A stretch of DNA of 64,000 nt, taken from positions 240,523-304,522 of the forward strand of contig NZ_JACYWE010000003.1 in the NCBI RefSeq assembly GCF_014841105.1, in the 5' to 3' direction. Origin of the DNA: Lolliginicoccus lacisalsi (lineage in GTDB: Bacteria; Actinomycetota; Actinomycetes; Mycobacteriales; Mycobacteriaceae). Of this stretch, positions 1-7,439 are shown in pieces (position 1 is the first letter of the stretch; every line of letters begins with the position of its first letter). The position numbers and the translations under genes are program-made. The notes under the pieces were generated by a model. That model had not been told where the DNA came from, ran no database searches, and saw nothing but the letters and a program-made list of their open reading frames with translations.

Positions 1-70
1 TAAAAGCACCGGAAACCGCCAAACGCGATAGAAACTGGCCGGGCTCCTCCGCCGCTTCTATCGCGTTTGC
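1..70 (-). repeat. Dispersed hairpin element, copy 1
   Basis: This is the first of three copies of a conserved element; the others are at 7299-7368 and 56497-56565. Perfect 14-bp arms (CAAACGCGATAGAA at 20-33 and its complement at 56-69) enclose a 22-base loop. The flank AAAAGCACCGGAAA lies 18 bases before the first arm. It sits 3' of the acyl-CoA dehydrogenase gene on the minus strand. In that direction the hairpin is followed by a T-rich tract, as in a terminator. The element starts at the window edge, so it may extend further left. Confidence 0.85.
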
Positions 71-99
71 GCCACTTGGGCCGGCGCGACCTGGCCAAC

Positions 100-159
100 G
101 AACGCCGCGCGCCCGAACGCCGCGCGCCCGAACGACGCGCGCCCGAACGCCGCGCGCCC
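100..159. repeat. 15-base tandem repeat, four units
   Basis: The unit GAACGCCGCGCGCCC occurs four times in a row with one base change in the third unit. It lies between hairpin element copy 1 and the stop codon of the acyl-CoA dehydrogenase gene. It is non-coding in any plausible gene, and no function is apparent. Confidence 0.85.
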
Positions 160-177
160 GAACACCGGCGCCACCGC

Positions 178-1341
178 CTAGCGAAAGGCGTTCTCGCCGG
201 TCAGGGCCTGGCCGAGGACGAGCTGGTGCACCTCGGACGTCCCCTCGTAGGTGATGACAGTCTCGAGGTTCGCCGCATGACGCATCACCGGGTACTCCAG
301 CGTGATGCCGTTGGCGCCGAGGATCGTCCGGCACTCGCGAGCGATCGCCAGCGCCTCGCGGGTGTTGTTGAGCTTGCCCGCGCTGACCTGCTCCGGGGTG
401 ATTTGCCCCGAATCCTTGAGTCGGCCGAGGTGCAGCGCGAGCAGCATCCCCTTGCCATACTCGACGGCGCCATCGGCGATCTTCGCCTGGGTGAGCTGGT
501 ACCCGGCGATCGGCTTGTCGAAAACCACGCGCGCCTTCGCGTACTCGATGGCGGTCTCCAGGCAGGTGCGCGCGGCACCCATCGAGCCGAACACGATGCC
601 AAACCGGGCCTCGCCCAGGCAGCCCAGCGGTGCCCGCAGGCCGCGCGCGCCCGGCAGCAGCGCCTCGGCGGGCAGCCGCACACCATCGAACGAGAGCTCC
701 GCGGTGACCGAGGCCCGCAGGGACAGCTTGCGGCGCATCACCCGGGCCTCGAGCCCTGGCGTCCCCGCGGGCACGAGGAAGCCGCGCCCCCCGTCGTCGG
801 TGCGCGCCCACACCACCGCCACGTCCGCGACGGTGCCGTTGGTGATCCACATCTTCGTGCCATCGAGGATCCAGTCCTTGCCGTCGCGGCGCGCCCGGGT
901 CCGCATGCCGCCCGGGTTGGAGCCGAAATCGGGCTCGGTCAGCCCGAAGCAGCCGATCAGCTCGCCCGCGGCCATTCCGCGCAGCCATTGCTGCTTCTGC
1001 TCGTCGGAGCCGTAGGCGTGGATCGCGTGCATCGCGAGCGAGCCCTGCACCGACATGAGGCTCCGCAGTCCCGAGTCCACGGCCTCGATCTCGTGGCATG
1101 CGAGGCCATAGGCGGTCGCGGAGGTGCCCGCGCAGCCGTAGCCGTCGAGGTGCATGCCGAGCAGGCCGAGGCTGCCGAACTCCCGCGCCACCTCGCGCAC
1201 GGGCAGCGTGCCGGCGTCGTACCATTCCGCGATGTGCGGACGAAGCTCCCGGTCGGCGAACGCGCGCGCCGTGGCCCGCACGTCCAGCTCCTCGCCGGCC
1301 AGTAGTCCCTCGATGGCGAACAGTTCATCCACAGACGTCAT
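178..1341 (-). CDS. Acyl-CoA dehydrogenase, glutaryl-CoA dehydrogenase-like
   Basis: This 387-residue flavoprotein of the acyl-CoA dehydrogenase family oxidises an acyl-CoA thioester at the alpha-beta bond and passes electrons to electron-transfer flavoprotein. The substrate-contact motif FGLTEPDFGSNPGG lies at about 132-145. The helical C-terminal domain ends in TYEGTSEVHQLVLG (about 364-377), where Glu366 is at the position of the catalytic base of glutaryl-CoA dehydrogenases. The C-terminal ALTGEN also resembles that subgroup rather than short-chain enzymes. Lysine and tryptophan degradation via glutaryl-CoA is therefore the likeliest pathway, but substrate cannot be proven from sequence. 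The gene ends a minus-strand run that includes the EamA exporter, 44 bases upstream; no functional link is obvious. Length is normal for the family. Confidence 0.85.
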   Translation of the reverse strand: MTSVDELFAIEGLLAGEELDVRATARAFADRELRPHIAEWYDAGTLPVREVAREFGSLGLLGMHLDGYGCAGTSATAYGLACHEIEAVDSGLRSLMSVQGSLAMHAIHAYGSDEQKQQWLRGMAAGELIGCFGLTEPDFGSNPGGMRTRARRDGKDWILDGTKMWITNGTVADVAVVWARTDDGGRGFLVPAGTPGLEARVMRRKLSLRASVTAELSFDGVRLPAEALLPGARGLRAPLGCLGEARFGIVFGSMGAARTCLETAIEYAKARVVFDKPIAGYQLTQAKIADGAVEYGKGMLLALHLGRLKDSGQITPEQVSAGKLNNTREALAIARECRTILGANGITLEYPVMRHAANLETVITYEGTSEVHQLVLGQALTGENAFR

Positions 1342-1385
1342 GTTCCATGTCTACCGCACGTCGCGCCGCCTCGTGGTGATCGGCG

Positions 1386-2237
1386 CTAGGGGCGGCGCAT
1401 CGCCACCGCCAGCGCCACTGCCGCGATGCCGATGAGCTCGCGCGCGGCGAGGTCCTGTCCCAGGATGGTCCAGCCGATCAGCGCGGAGGTGACGGGCAGC
1501 AGCGCGAGCAGCGTGGCGAAGTACGCGCGCCCGGCGGTGCGGAGGATCACCTGGTCGAGGCCATAGGGAATGACGTTGGCGAGCAGGCCGAGGCTGATGC
1601 CGAGAAGCAGCACCGTGACCGCGGGCGTGCCGGGCTGCCAGGAGCCCGCGATCACCAGCACCAGCGGTGATGTCACCAGCGCGGCCACGGCGAACCCGAC
1701 GGCGAGGCTGTCGCGCGGTGATCCTGCATCGGCGACGCGCGCGCCCAGCACGATGTATCCCGCCCAGAGCAGCGCGGCGAGCAGCGCGAGCGCCAGGCCG
1801 AGCGGCGACCCGGCGAGGTGCACGTCCGCGATGAGCAGCACCCCGCCCGCGGCGCTGGCGAGGGCGAGGACATCGCGCGGGCCGCGTGATCCCCAGGCGG
1901 CGACGAGGATGGGACCGATGAACTCGAGCGCCACGGCAGTGCCGAGCGGTAGTCGCGCGATGGCCTCGTAGAACGCGATGTTCATCAAGGCGGTGATGGT
2001 GCCGAACGCTCCGGCGAGGATGAGGCGCTGGCCGGTCCAGGCGTGCCGCTGGGGGCGGACGATGGCGAGCAGGATCAGCGCGGCACCGAGGATTCGCAGC
2101 CACGCCACGCCCGCCGGGGGCAGGTAGGCGAACAGCAGCACGCCCGTGGCCGCCCCGGCATACATCGACGTGCCGCTGGCGAGCATGAGCGCGGGCGGGA
2201 TCGCTCGTGCTCGGGCGCGGGGCGTCAGGGTCGGCAC
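1386..2237 (-). CDS. EamA/DMT-family membrane exporter
   Basis: This 283-residue integral membrane protein of the drug/metabolite transporter superfamily has two repeated EamA halves and roughly ten hydrophobic segments. The segment around LEFIGPILVAAWGS resembles threonine/homoserine exporters of the RhtA type, so export of amino acids or related metabolites is the best guess; the substrate is unknown. The open frame extends upstream to 2258. The GTG at 2237 is preferred because GGGGAGG lies eight bases before it, while 2258 has no binding site. The gene starts 37 bases after the ABC ATPase gene stops and is probably co-transcribed with the btu-type importer. Confidence 0.8.
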   Translation of the reverse strand: MPTLTPRARARAIPPALMLASGTSMYAGAATGVLLFAYLPPAGVAWLRILGAALILLAIVRPQRHAWTGQRLILAGAFGTITALMNIAFYEAIARLPLGTAVALEFIGPILVAAWGSRGPRDVLALASAAGGVLLIADVHLAGSPLGLALALLAALLWAGYIVLGARVADAGSPRDSLAVGFAVAALVTSPLVLVIAGSWQPGTPAVTVLLLGISLGLLANVIPYGLDQVILRTAGRAYFATLLALLPVTSALIGWTILGQDLAARELIGIAAVALAVAMRRP

Positions 2238-2274
2238 AGGGCAAGCCTCCCCGATCACCGAGCCGCGCGCATCC

Positions 2275-3090
2275 TCATTCTCCGGTGGTGCGGGATGCGC
2301 TCGTGGGCCGGATGGGCGCGACGACGGGTCCGGATGGGCCAGGCAGGATCTGCACGGACGCGCCGTAGTGCTGCTCGATGATCGGGGCCGTCAGGATCTC
2401 GCTGGGGCGACCGGTGGCGACGACCGTGCCACGGGCCAGCAAGACCATGCGGTCGGCGTACTGGGCGGCGATGGACAGGTCATGCATGGTGGAGACGACA
2501 GTGAGCCCGCGCTGGCGGCGCAGCTCGTCGACGAGCTCGAGCACATCCTGCTTGTGGCTGATATCGAGCGCGGTGGTGGGCTCGTCGAGCAGCAGCAGTG
2601 GTGCGTCCTGGGCGAGCGCGCGGGCGAGGAAGGCTCGCTGCCGCTCGCCGCCGGAGAGCTGGTCGAGGCGGCGCCGAGCGAAGGTGCCCAGGTCGAGCAT
2701 CGCGAGGGCGTCATCGGTCGCGGCGTGGTCGAGCGCGGTCTCGGCGCGCAGCAGCGGGACGTGGGGGGTGCGCCCGAGCAGCACGTAGTCGCGGACGAGC
2801 ATGCCGGGCGGGATGATGGGGCTCTGCGCGACGGTAGCGACTAGCCGGGCGCGTTGCCGCGCGGAAAGCCCGGCCGCGCGATGGCCATCGATGAGTGCCT
2901 CGCCGCCGTGGCGGACCAGGCCGGTGATGACGCGCAGGAGCGTGGACTTGCCCGCGCCGTTGGGGCCGATGATCGTCACCCACTCGCCGCGCCCGACATC
3001 GAGGTCGACGCCGTGGAGGACCTCCCGGCCGCCGAGGCGCGCGCTGGCCCCGGCAACGGAGAGCATCGGCACGGTCCCTGCCACGGTCAC
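2275..3090 (-). CDS. btuD: ABC importer ATPase, BtuD/HmuV type
   Basis: This 271-residue ATP-binding subunit of a metal-chelate importer has Walker A GPNGAGKST at 42-50, the signature LSGGERQR near 144-151 and Walker B LLLLDEPTTALD near 165-176. It energises the permease encoded immediately upstream, and its GTG start overlaps the permease stop codon by four bases (GTGA). The pairing with a BtuF-like binding protein makes cobalamin the most likely cargo. Haem or ferric siderophores use closely similar ATPases, so the symbol is provisional. The length is normal for the HmuV/BtuD group. Confidence 0.8.
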   Translation of the reverse strand: MTVAGTVPMLSVAGASARLGGREVLHGVDLDVGRGEWVTIIGPNGAGKSTLLRVITGLVRHGGEALIDGHRAAGLSARQRARLVATVAQSPIIPPGMLVRDYVLLGRTPHVPLLRAETALDHAATDDALAMLDLGTFARRRLDQLSGGERQRAFLARALAQDAPLLLLDEPTTALDISHKQDVLELVDELRRQRGLTVVSTMHDLSIAAQYADRMVLLARGTVVATGRPSEILTAPIIEQHYGASVQILPGPSGPVVAPIRPTSASRTTGE

Positions 3091-4121
3091 GGCCCGGTCC
3101 GCCTGGTTGCCCGCAGCACCAGCACGAAGAACGGGGCGCCGAGGAACGCGGTCACCACGCCGATCGGTACCTCACGGGGCATGTCCACAGTGCGGGCGGC
3201 GAGGTCGGCGAGCACCAGGAACGCCGCGCCGAGCAGCATGGACATTGGCAGGATCACGCGATAGGACGTGCCTAGCAGCATGCGTACCAAGTGGGGGACG
3301 ATGATGCCGACGAATCCGATGAGGCCGGAGACGGACACGGCCGCCGCGGTCCCCAGCGAGGCGGCGGCGAGCAGCGCGATGCGGATGTACCGCGGGTCGA
3401 GGCCGAGCCCGGCTGCTTCGTCGTCGCCCACCGACAGGACGTCGAGCGGGCGCGCGAGCAGCAGGATCACCACGGCGGAAATGATGGCGTAGGGCAACAG
3501 CATCCTCACTTCGCCCCAGGTGGCGCCTCCGAGCCTGCCCAGCAGCCACGTATAGACCTGGCGGATCACCTCGACGTGGCGCTGCAGGACATAGGTCTGC
3601 AATGCCGTGAGGAACGCCGAGACGGCCACGCCCGCGAGGATCAGCGCCTCGGCCGAGCGCGCCCGCCCGCCTGCCGCGCCGAGCAAGTAGGTGGCGGTAA
3701 CGGCGCCGAGCGCTCCGGTGAACGCGGCGAGGGGAGCGGTCACGGGCAGTCCTGCCGCGGTGCTGGGCTGGAGCGCGATCACCACGGTCACGCCGAGCCC
3801 GGCCCCCGCAGCAACGCCCAGCAGGTACGGCTCGGCCAGCGGATTGCGGAACACACCCTGGTAGGCGGCTCCGGCGAGGGCGAGCATGGCCCCCACGAGC
3901 ATTCCCAGCGCCACACGGGGCAAGCGGATGCGGGTGACGATGGCGGCCTCGCGCTCGGTGAGCCCCGAATCGATGCCAACGCCAGGCAGGAGGTTCAGCA
4001 CTTCCAGCGTGACGCCGCGCAGGGGCAGGCCCGCCGCTCCGAGGGCGAGGCCCGCGACGCCCGCGAGGACGAGGACCACGATGCCGCCCGCGATCCACCA
4101 CGGCCGCCCGCGCTGCCGCAT
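3087..4121 (-). CDS. btuC: FecCD/BtuC-type ABC importer permease
   Basis: This 344-residue polytopic membrane protein of the FecCD family is the homodimeric channel of a cobalamin, haem or siderophore importer. It begins with a membrane helix after MRQRGRPWW. It contains the family segments NPLAEPYLLGVAAGAGLG and GLIGFVGIIVPHLVRMLLG, the second being the ATPase-contact region. The open frame continues upstream to 4250, but that extension is a shadow of the binding-protein gene. The ATG at 4121 shares one base with its stop (TGATG), typical of translational coupling. It forms one operon with the binding protein and the ATPase. Confidence 0.88.
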   Translation of the reverse strand: MRQRGRPWWIAGGIVVLVLAGVAGLALGAAGLPLRGVTLEVLNLLPGVGIDSGLTEREAAIVTRIRLPRVALGMLVGAMLALAGAAYQGVFRNPLAEPYLLGVAAGAGLGVTVVIALQPSTAAGLPVTAPLAAFTGALGAVTATYLLGAAGGRARSAEALILAGVAVSAFLTALQTYVLQRHVEVIRQVYTWLLGRLGGATWGEVRMLLPYAIISAVVILLLARPLDVLSVGDDEAAGLGLDPRYIRIALLAAASLGTAAAVSVSGLIGFVGIIVPHLVRMLLGTSYRVILPMSMLLGAAFLVLADLAARTVDMPREVPIGVVTAFLGAPFFVLVLRATRRTGP

Positions 4122-5026
4122 CACTGGATGGTGTCGGTGGCCCGCGCTACCTCGGCGACGAGATCCACGGTGCGCGGTCCCCACCGCGCGGCGATGTCCG
4201 CGTCGAGCGGGAAGATCGTGCCCTCGCGCACCGCGGTGATGGTGCCCCATCCAGGCCGTTCCGAGACAGTTTCCGCATCCACGCCGAAGCCTGAGTTCAT
4301 GAGGAAGATGACGTCGGGATCCGCCGCGACGATCGCCTCCGCCGAGAGCTGCGTCGAGACGGTTGCCTCGTCGTCGGCGATGTTGCGCAGCCCGAGCTCC
4401 TCGAGCAGGGAACCCACGAGGCTGCCCGCGGTGTAGGTCCAGTAGGTGTCGTCGATCTCGATGTAGTAGGTCAGCGGTTGCTCGCGCTCGGGGGAGTCCG
4501 CGACGAGCTTGCCGATATCCGCCCGCATGCGCTCGACGAGATCCTCGGCGTCCGGGGAGTTGCCGGTGAGGGTGCCGAGGTCGGTGATCTGGTCATAGAC
4601 AGCATCGATGGTGCGGGGATCATCGGGTGCGACGAACGCCGTGATGCCGAGGGTCCCGAGCTGGGGCACGATCTCGTCGCCGAACGCCGAGACGATCACG
4701 AGGTCAGGATCGTAGGACGCGATCGCCTCGATGTTGGGCGAGAACCCCGAGAGATCCGTGATCGGGGCGTCGGCAGGATAGTTGGAGTACTCATCGACGG
4801 CCACCACCTGGCTGCCCGCATCGATGGCGAAGAGCATCTCGGTCACCGCGGGGGAGAGGGAGACGATGCGCTCGGGCTCGGCATCGACGGTCGTCCCGTC
4901 GACCGTCACCGGGAACGTTCCGCTGTCGCTCGTCGCGCCCGGGTCGCCCGTGCCCGGCTCGCTCGTGCCGCAGCCGACGAGCAGCAGGAGCGATCCTGCC
5001 GCTGCCGCCATCCTCAAGGTTCTCAT
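4121..5026 (-). CDS. btuF: BtuF-like substrate-binding lipoprotein
   Basis: This 301-residue extracytoplasmic binding protein carries a lipobox (LLVGC, Cys19), so it should be anchored on the outer face of the cytoplasmic membrane. The mature part opens with RIVSLSPAVTEMLFAID and EYSNYPADA, close to BtuF-type cobalamin-binding proteins (SLSP..TE, SNYP). This motif, rather than haem-binding residues, is why vitamin B12 or another corrinoid is the preferred ligand. The gene is first in a three-gene importer operon. The 102 bases upstream are too short to hold a full cobalamin riboswitch, and none was recognised. Confidence 0.78.
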   Translation of the reverse strand: MRTLRMAAAAGSLLLLVGCGTSEPGTGDPGATSDSGTFPVTVDGTTVDAEPERIVSLSPAVTEMLFAIDAGSQVVAVDEYSNYPADAPITDLSGFSPNIEAIASYDPDLVIVSAFGDEIVPQLGTLGITAFVAPDDPRTIDAVYDQITDLGTLTGNSPDAEDLVERMRADIGKLVADSPEREQPLTYYIEIDDTYWTYTAGSLVGSLLEELGLRNIADDEATVSTQLSAEAIVAADPDVIFLMNSGFGVDAETVSERPGWGTITAVREGTIFPLDADIAARWGPRTVDLVAEVARATDTIQ

Positions 5027-5128
5027 CGCGCGCCTTCCTGCCAGTAGCTCGATGGTGCGCGTCGCTGCGCGCGAGCCTCGATCAGCCTACCGGTGCGGGC
5101 GGAGCACCACGTCTACCAGGTATTGCGG

Positions 5129-6439
5129 CTACGATCCCCAGCCCGGGCTGGGGGGCGGATCGGTGTTCAGCGTGGTGCGCATCAGCATCACGTTGTATTC
5201 CGACCACAGCGATACCGTGAAGAACAGCTCGTCCCCGCTCGACCACGGGTGAATGTACGGGGCGTAGAGGCCCCCGGGGAATGCCTGCGCCGTCATGATG
5301 GCCTCGGGCGCGCTCCAGGGTCCCTGCGGCTGGCTGGCGGTGCGGATCACCACGCTGCCAATGTCGTTGGTATAGAGGGCGATGAACTTGCCGAGATGCT
5401 CGTTCCAGGTCACGGACATCTCGCTGACCGGGGCGGGAATGACCACCGCCGCAGCCCCAGGATCCTCGCTCGTCCAGGCGTCGCCATCCCAGTACTCGTA
5501 CGCGGTGAGGTCCAGGATGTCGGCCTCCGCCACACGAGCCACCCGTGCCGCGCCGAACCGTCCCGACGGCGTGCCGAAGGTGTAGACGAAGCCGTCGCGC
5601 TTGGCGTAGGCGGTCATCTGGAAGTTCTCGTTGCCGTCGATGACGTCGATCCCATCGAGGTTGCCCTCGGTGTTCTCGCGGATCGTGGCGACATCGACCT
5701 CCCAGTTCTCGCCGTTGTCCTCGGAGACCGCGATCGCCGAGAAGTTGGTGGTCCACCGGCTCGGCGGTCCCCACTGCTTCACGGACATGAAGTTGATGTA
5801 CTGCACTCCGTCCACGGAGATCCCAGCCGTGGGGATGACGGTGAACTCCTCCGGGGCCAGGCCGAGCTTGTCGATGATCTGCTTGGCGAAGCTCGGCTTG
5901 TCGACCGTGACGGGCGAGCCGCCGTAGAGGTAGCCGTCGTCCTCCTCGGTGAGGGGGTCAGGGATGTCGAGACCGTCGCCGGGCGTGGCGTCGGAAGCGC
6001 GCATCAGCGTGTTGTAGCGCCATTCCTGGTCTGGCTTCGAGCAGTCGCCGAAGGTGTCGCCATAGGCGATGAGCACCTGGCGCTCATCGCCGGTCGCGCC
6101 GTTGTCCCACATGATGCCCAGGTCGGTGCCCGAGATCGAGAAGCGCGACGACGTCTGGTTCGCGCTGCGCGGCCCGGTCAGCCACTGCACGAGCCGGGCG
6201 GGCGAGGCGATGCGAGCACCGACGCGCTCGCTGAGCAGCTCCACGCCCACTGGCCCATCCGCGGTGAGCGGCTTGCGCCCGAGCGGCGTCCCGATGACCG
6301 CGCGCCCCTCGTCGGACTCGATGTTCGCTCCGCCGGAGGAGCCGCATGGCTGGGCCATCGCGCTGATCGGGGACACGGTCTGCAACCCTGCTCCGATAGC
6401 GAGCGCTAGCCCCAGGGAGACCGCCTTGCCAGTTCGCAC
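5129..6439 (-). CDS. Secreted DUF4185 protein, possible D-arabinanase
   Basis: This 436-residue protein has an N-terminal signal peptide (hydrophobic core about 8-28, cleavage near ISAMAQ). The mature part is a DUF4185 domain with ISGTDLGIMWDNG near 105-117 and VLIAYGDTFGDC near 126-137. From memory, DUF4185 members were recently classed as glycoside hydrolase family GH183, endo-acting on the D-arabinan of mycobacterial arabinogalactan and lipoarabinomannan. In a mycolic-acid bacterium such an enzyme would act on the producer's own envelope. That role is inferred from the family; catalytic residues were not assigned. The start is GTG, with GAGGAGC six to ten bases upstream. An 8-bp hairpin lies just before the binding site (6458-6478). 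Confidence 0.75.
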   Translation of the reverse strand: MRTGKAVSLGLALAIGAGLQTVSPISAMAQPCGSSGGANIESDEGRAVIGTPLGRKPLTADGPVGVELLSERVGARIASPARLVQWLTGPRSANQTSSRFSISGTDLGIMWDNGATGDERQVLIAYGDTFGDCSKPDQEWRYNTLMRASDATPGDGLDIPDPLTEEDDGYLYGGSPVTVDKPSFAKQIIDKLGLAPEEFTVIPTAGISVDGVQYINFMSVKQWGPPSRWTTNFSAIAVSEDNGENWEVDVATIRENTEGNLDGIDVIDGNENFQMTAYAKRDGFVYTFGTPSGRFGAARVARVAEADILDLTAYEYWDGDAWTSEDPGAAAVVIPAPVSEMSVTWNEHLGKFIALYTNDIGSVVIRTASQPQGPWSAPEAIMTAQAFPGGLYAPYIHPWSSGDELFFTVSLWSEYNVMLMRTTLNTDPPPSPGWGS

Positions 6440-6457
6440 ACCTGCTCCTCACGTTCA

Positions 6458-6478
6458 CGCAAGCAAAACCTGCTTGCG
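6458..6478 (-). promoter_or_regulatory. Inverted repeat in the leader of the DUF4185 gene
   Basis: The arms CGCAAGCA and TGCTTGCG enclose five bases and begin about 18 bases upstream of the GTG start at 6439. It could end transcription from the PemK-like gene upstream, or serve as an operator or leader hairpin for the DUF4185 gene. The sequence does not decide between these. Confidence 0.5.
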
Positions 6479-6613
6479 CGAAAGCATGTGCGCCACAACG
6501 CATTGTTGACCCTCGATTGGGCCGCCCCGTCACCGAAGCGTGACGGCTTGGTTGCCGCGGCTCGATGTCCGGCCCGCTGCTGTGGTTCCGGGCGCTACAT
6601 CGGGCACTGCGAC

Positions 6614-7189
6614 CTAGCTCCAGCCATGCTGCTCGCGCAGTACCTCTGCCACTGCATCGAAGCGGCCCCGCCCCAGGATCGCGCCCTCCCGGCGGATACC
6701 TTTCTCGGGCACATCGATCACACGATCGAGCCGTACCCAGCTCTCCCGCCCCTGGGAGTCCCATGCGCCACTGCCGATCGGCAACCAGTCCCGGTCACCA
6801 CCGTGATCCTGGCTCGACAGCATCAGCCCGAGCAGCGTCGCACCCTCGCGGCCCACCACGAGCACGGGGCGATCCTTGCCCTGGCTCGCATCCTCCTCGT
6901 ACTCCACCCAGGTCCACACGACCTCGCCCGGATCGGCATGGCCATCAAGCTCCGGCGCATAGGCCACCCGCCGGGCACGTTCCCGCGTCGGGCGCGAGCG
7001 CCGCGGCATGCTCGACGGGGATGGCACGGGGGCTGGGGCGGGCGTGGTTGCCTGTGGAGCACGCGCGGGCGTGGTCGCGCGAGCATGACTCGTGCGCTGC
7101 GTGCTGAGCTGCTGCAGCAGCCGGGGTGCCTCCCGCGCCACGGCACGGCCGAGCTGGCGGACGACGGGGTTCTTCCAGAATCCACTCAT
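6614..7189 (-). CDS. PemK/MazF-fold protein with long N-terminal extension
   Basis: This 191-residue protein has a C-terminal half (about 85-191) in the PemK/MazF fold: GEVVWTWVEYEEDASQGKDRP, then VLVVGREGATLLGLMLSS and WVRLDRVIDVPEKGIRREGA. MazF/PemK proteins are ribosome-independent or ribosome-dependent mRNA nucleases. This actinobacterial subgroup, however, usually stands alone, and no small antitoxin gene lies on either side here. The first 80 residues are rich in Ala, Pro, Ser and Arg and look disordered. The ATG at 7189 (MSGFWKNPVV) is preferred over an upstream GTG-type extension that is low in complexity. Toxin activity is unproven. Confidence 0.7.
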   Translation of the reverse strand: MSGFWKNPVVRQLGRAVAREAPRLLQQLSTQRTSHARATTPARAPQATTPAPAPVPSPSSMPRRSRPTRERARRVAYAPELDGHADPGEVVWTWVEYEEDASQGKDRPVLVVGREGATLLGLMLSSQDHGGDRDWLPIGSGAWDSQGRESWVRLDRVIDVPEKGIRREGAILGRGRFDAVAEVLREQHGWS

Positions 7190-7439
7190 GCCGGATGAGT
7201 CTAGGCGGCAGGTTACGGCGCGCTGGCCCGGCCGCGGTGGGGTGCTCGCGGGTGCTCGCGGCCGGGGCTCTCCCGAGGCATCCCGAGCCATTCCGCACTA
7301 AAAGCACCGGAAACTCCCAAACGCGATAGAAATTCGGCCGGATCCCCGGTGGTTTCTATCGCGTTTGCAGCCACCGCTCGCCTGGCGCACACCACCGACC
7401 AGCCCACCGCTCGCCGCCCGGCGGCCTCCACCAGCGGCG
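7190..7439. other. Intergenic region holding hairpin element copy 2
   Basis: The 250-base gap between the PemK-fold gene and the LPG-synthase-type gene is non-coding. Its only recognisable content is the second copy of the dispersed hairpin at 7299-7368. Open frames here are short, lack binding sites and appear on both strands. Confidence 0.7.
7299..7368 (-). repeat. Dispersed hairpin element, copy 2
   Basis: The copy has the same 14-bp arms as copy 1 (7318-7331 and 7354-7367), a 22-base loop of different sequence, and the same AAAAGCACCGGAAA flank 18 bases before the first arm. It lies 3' of the minus-strand gene ending at 7440. Read in that direction, the hairpin is followed by a T-rich tract ending in CTTTTA, so a transcription terminator is a plausible role. 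Confidence 0.88.

Noticed and set aside
5027-5128. Cobalamin riboswitch before the btuF-like gene
   Set aside because: The gap is only 102 bases and no B12-box-like sequence was seen; a full riboswitch needs more room.
6614-7189. Complete toxin-antitoxin module
   Set aside because: No antitoxin-sized gene with a binding site lies directly upstream or downstream of the PemK-fold gene, so a module is not claimed.
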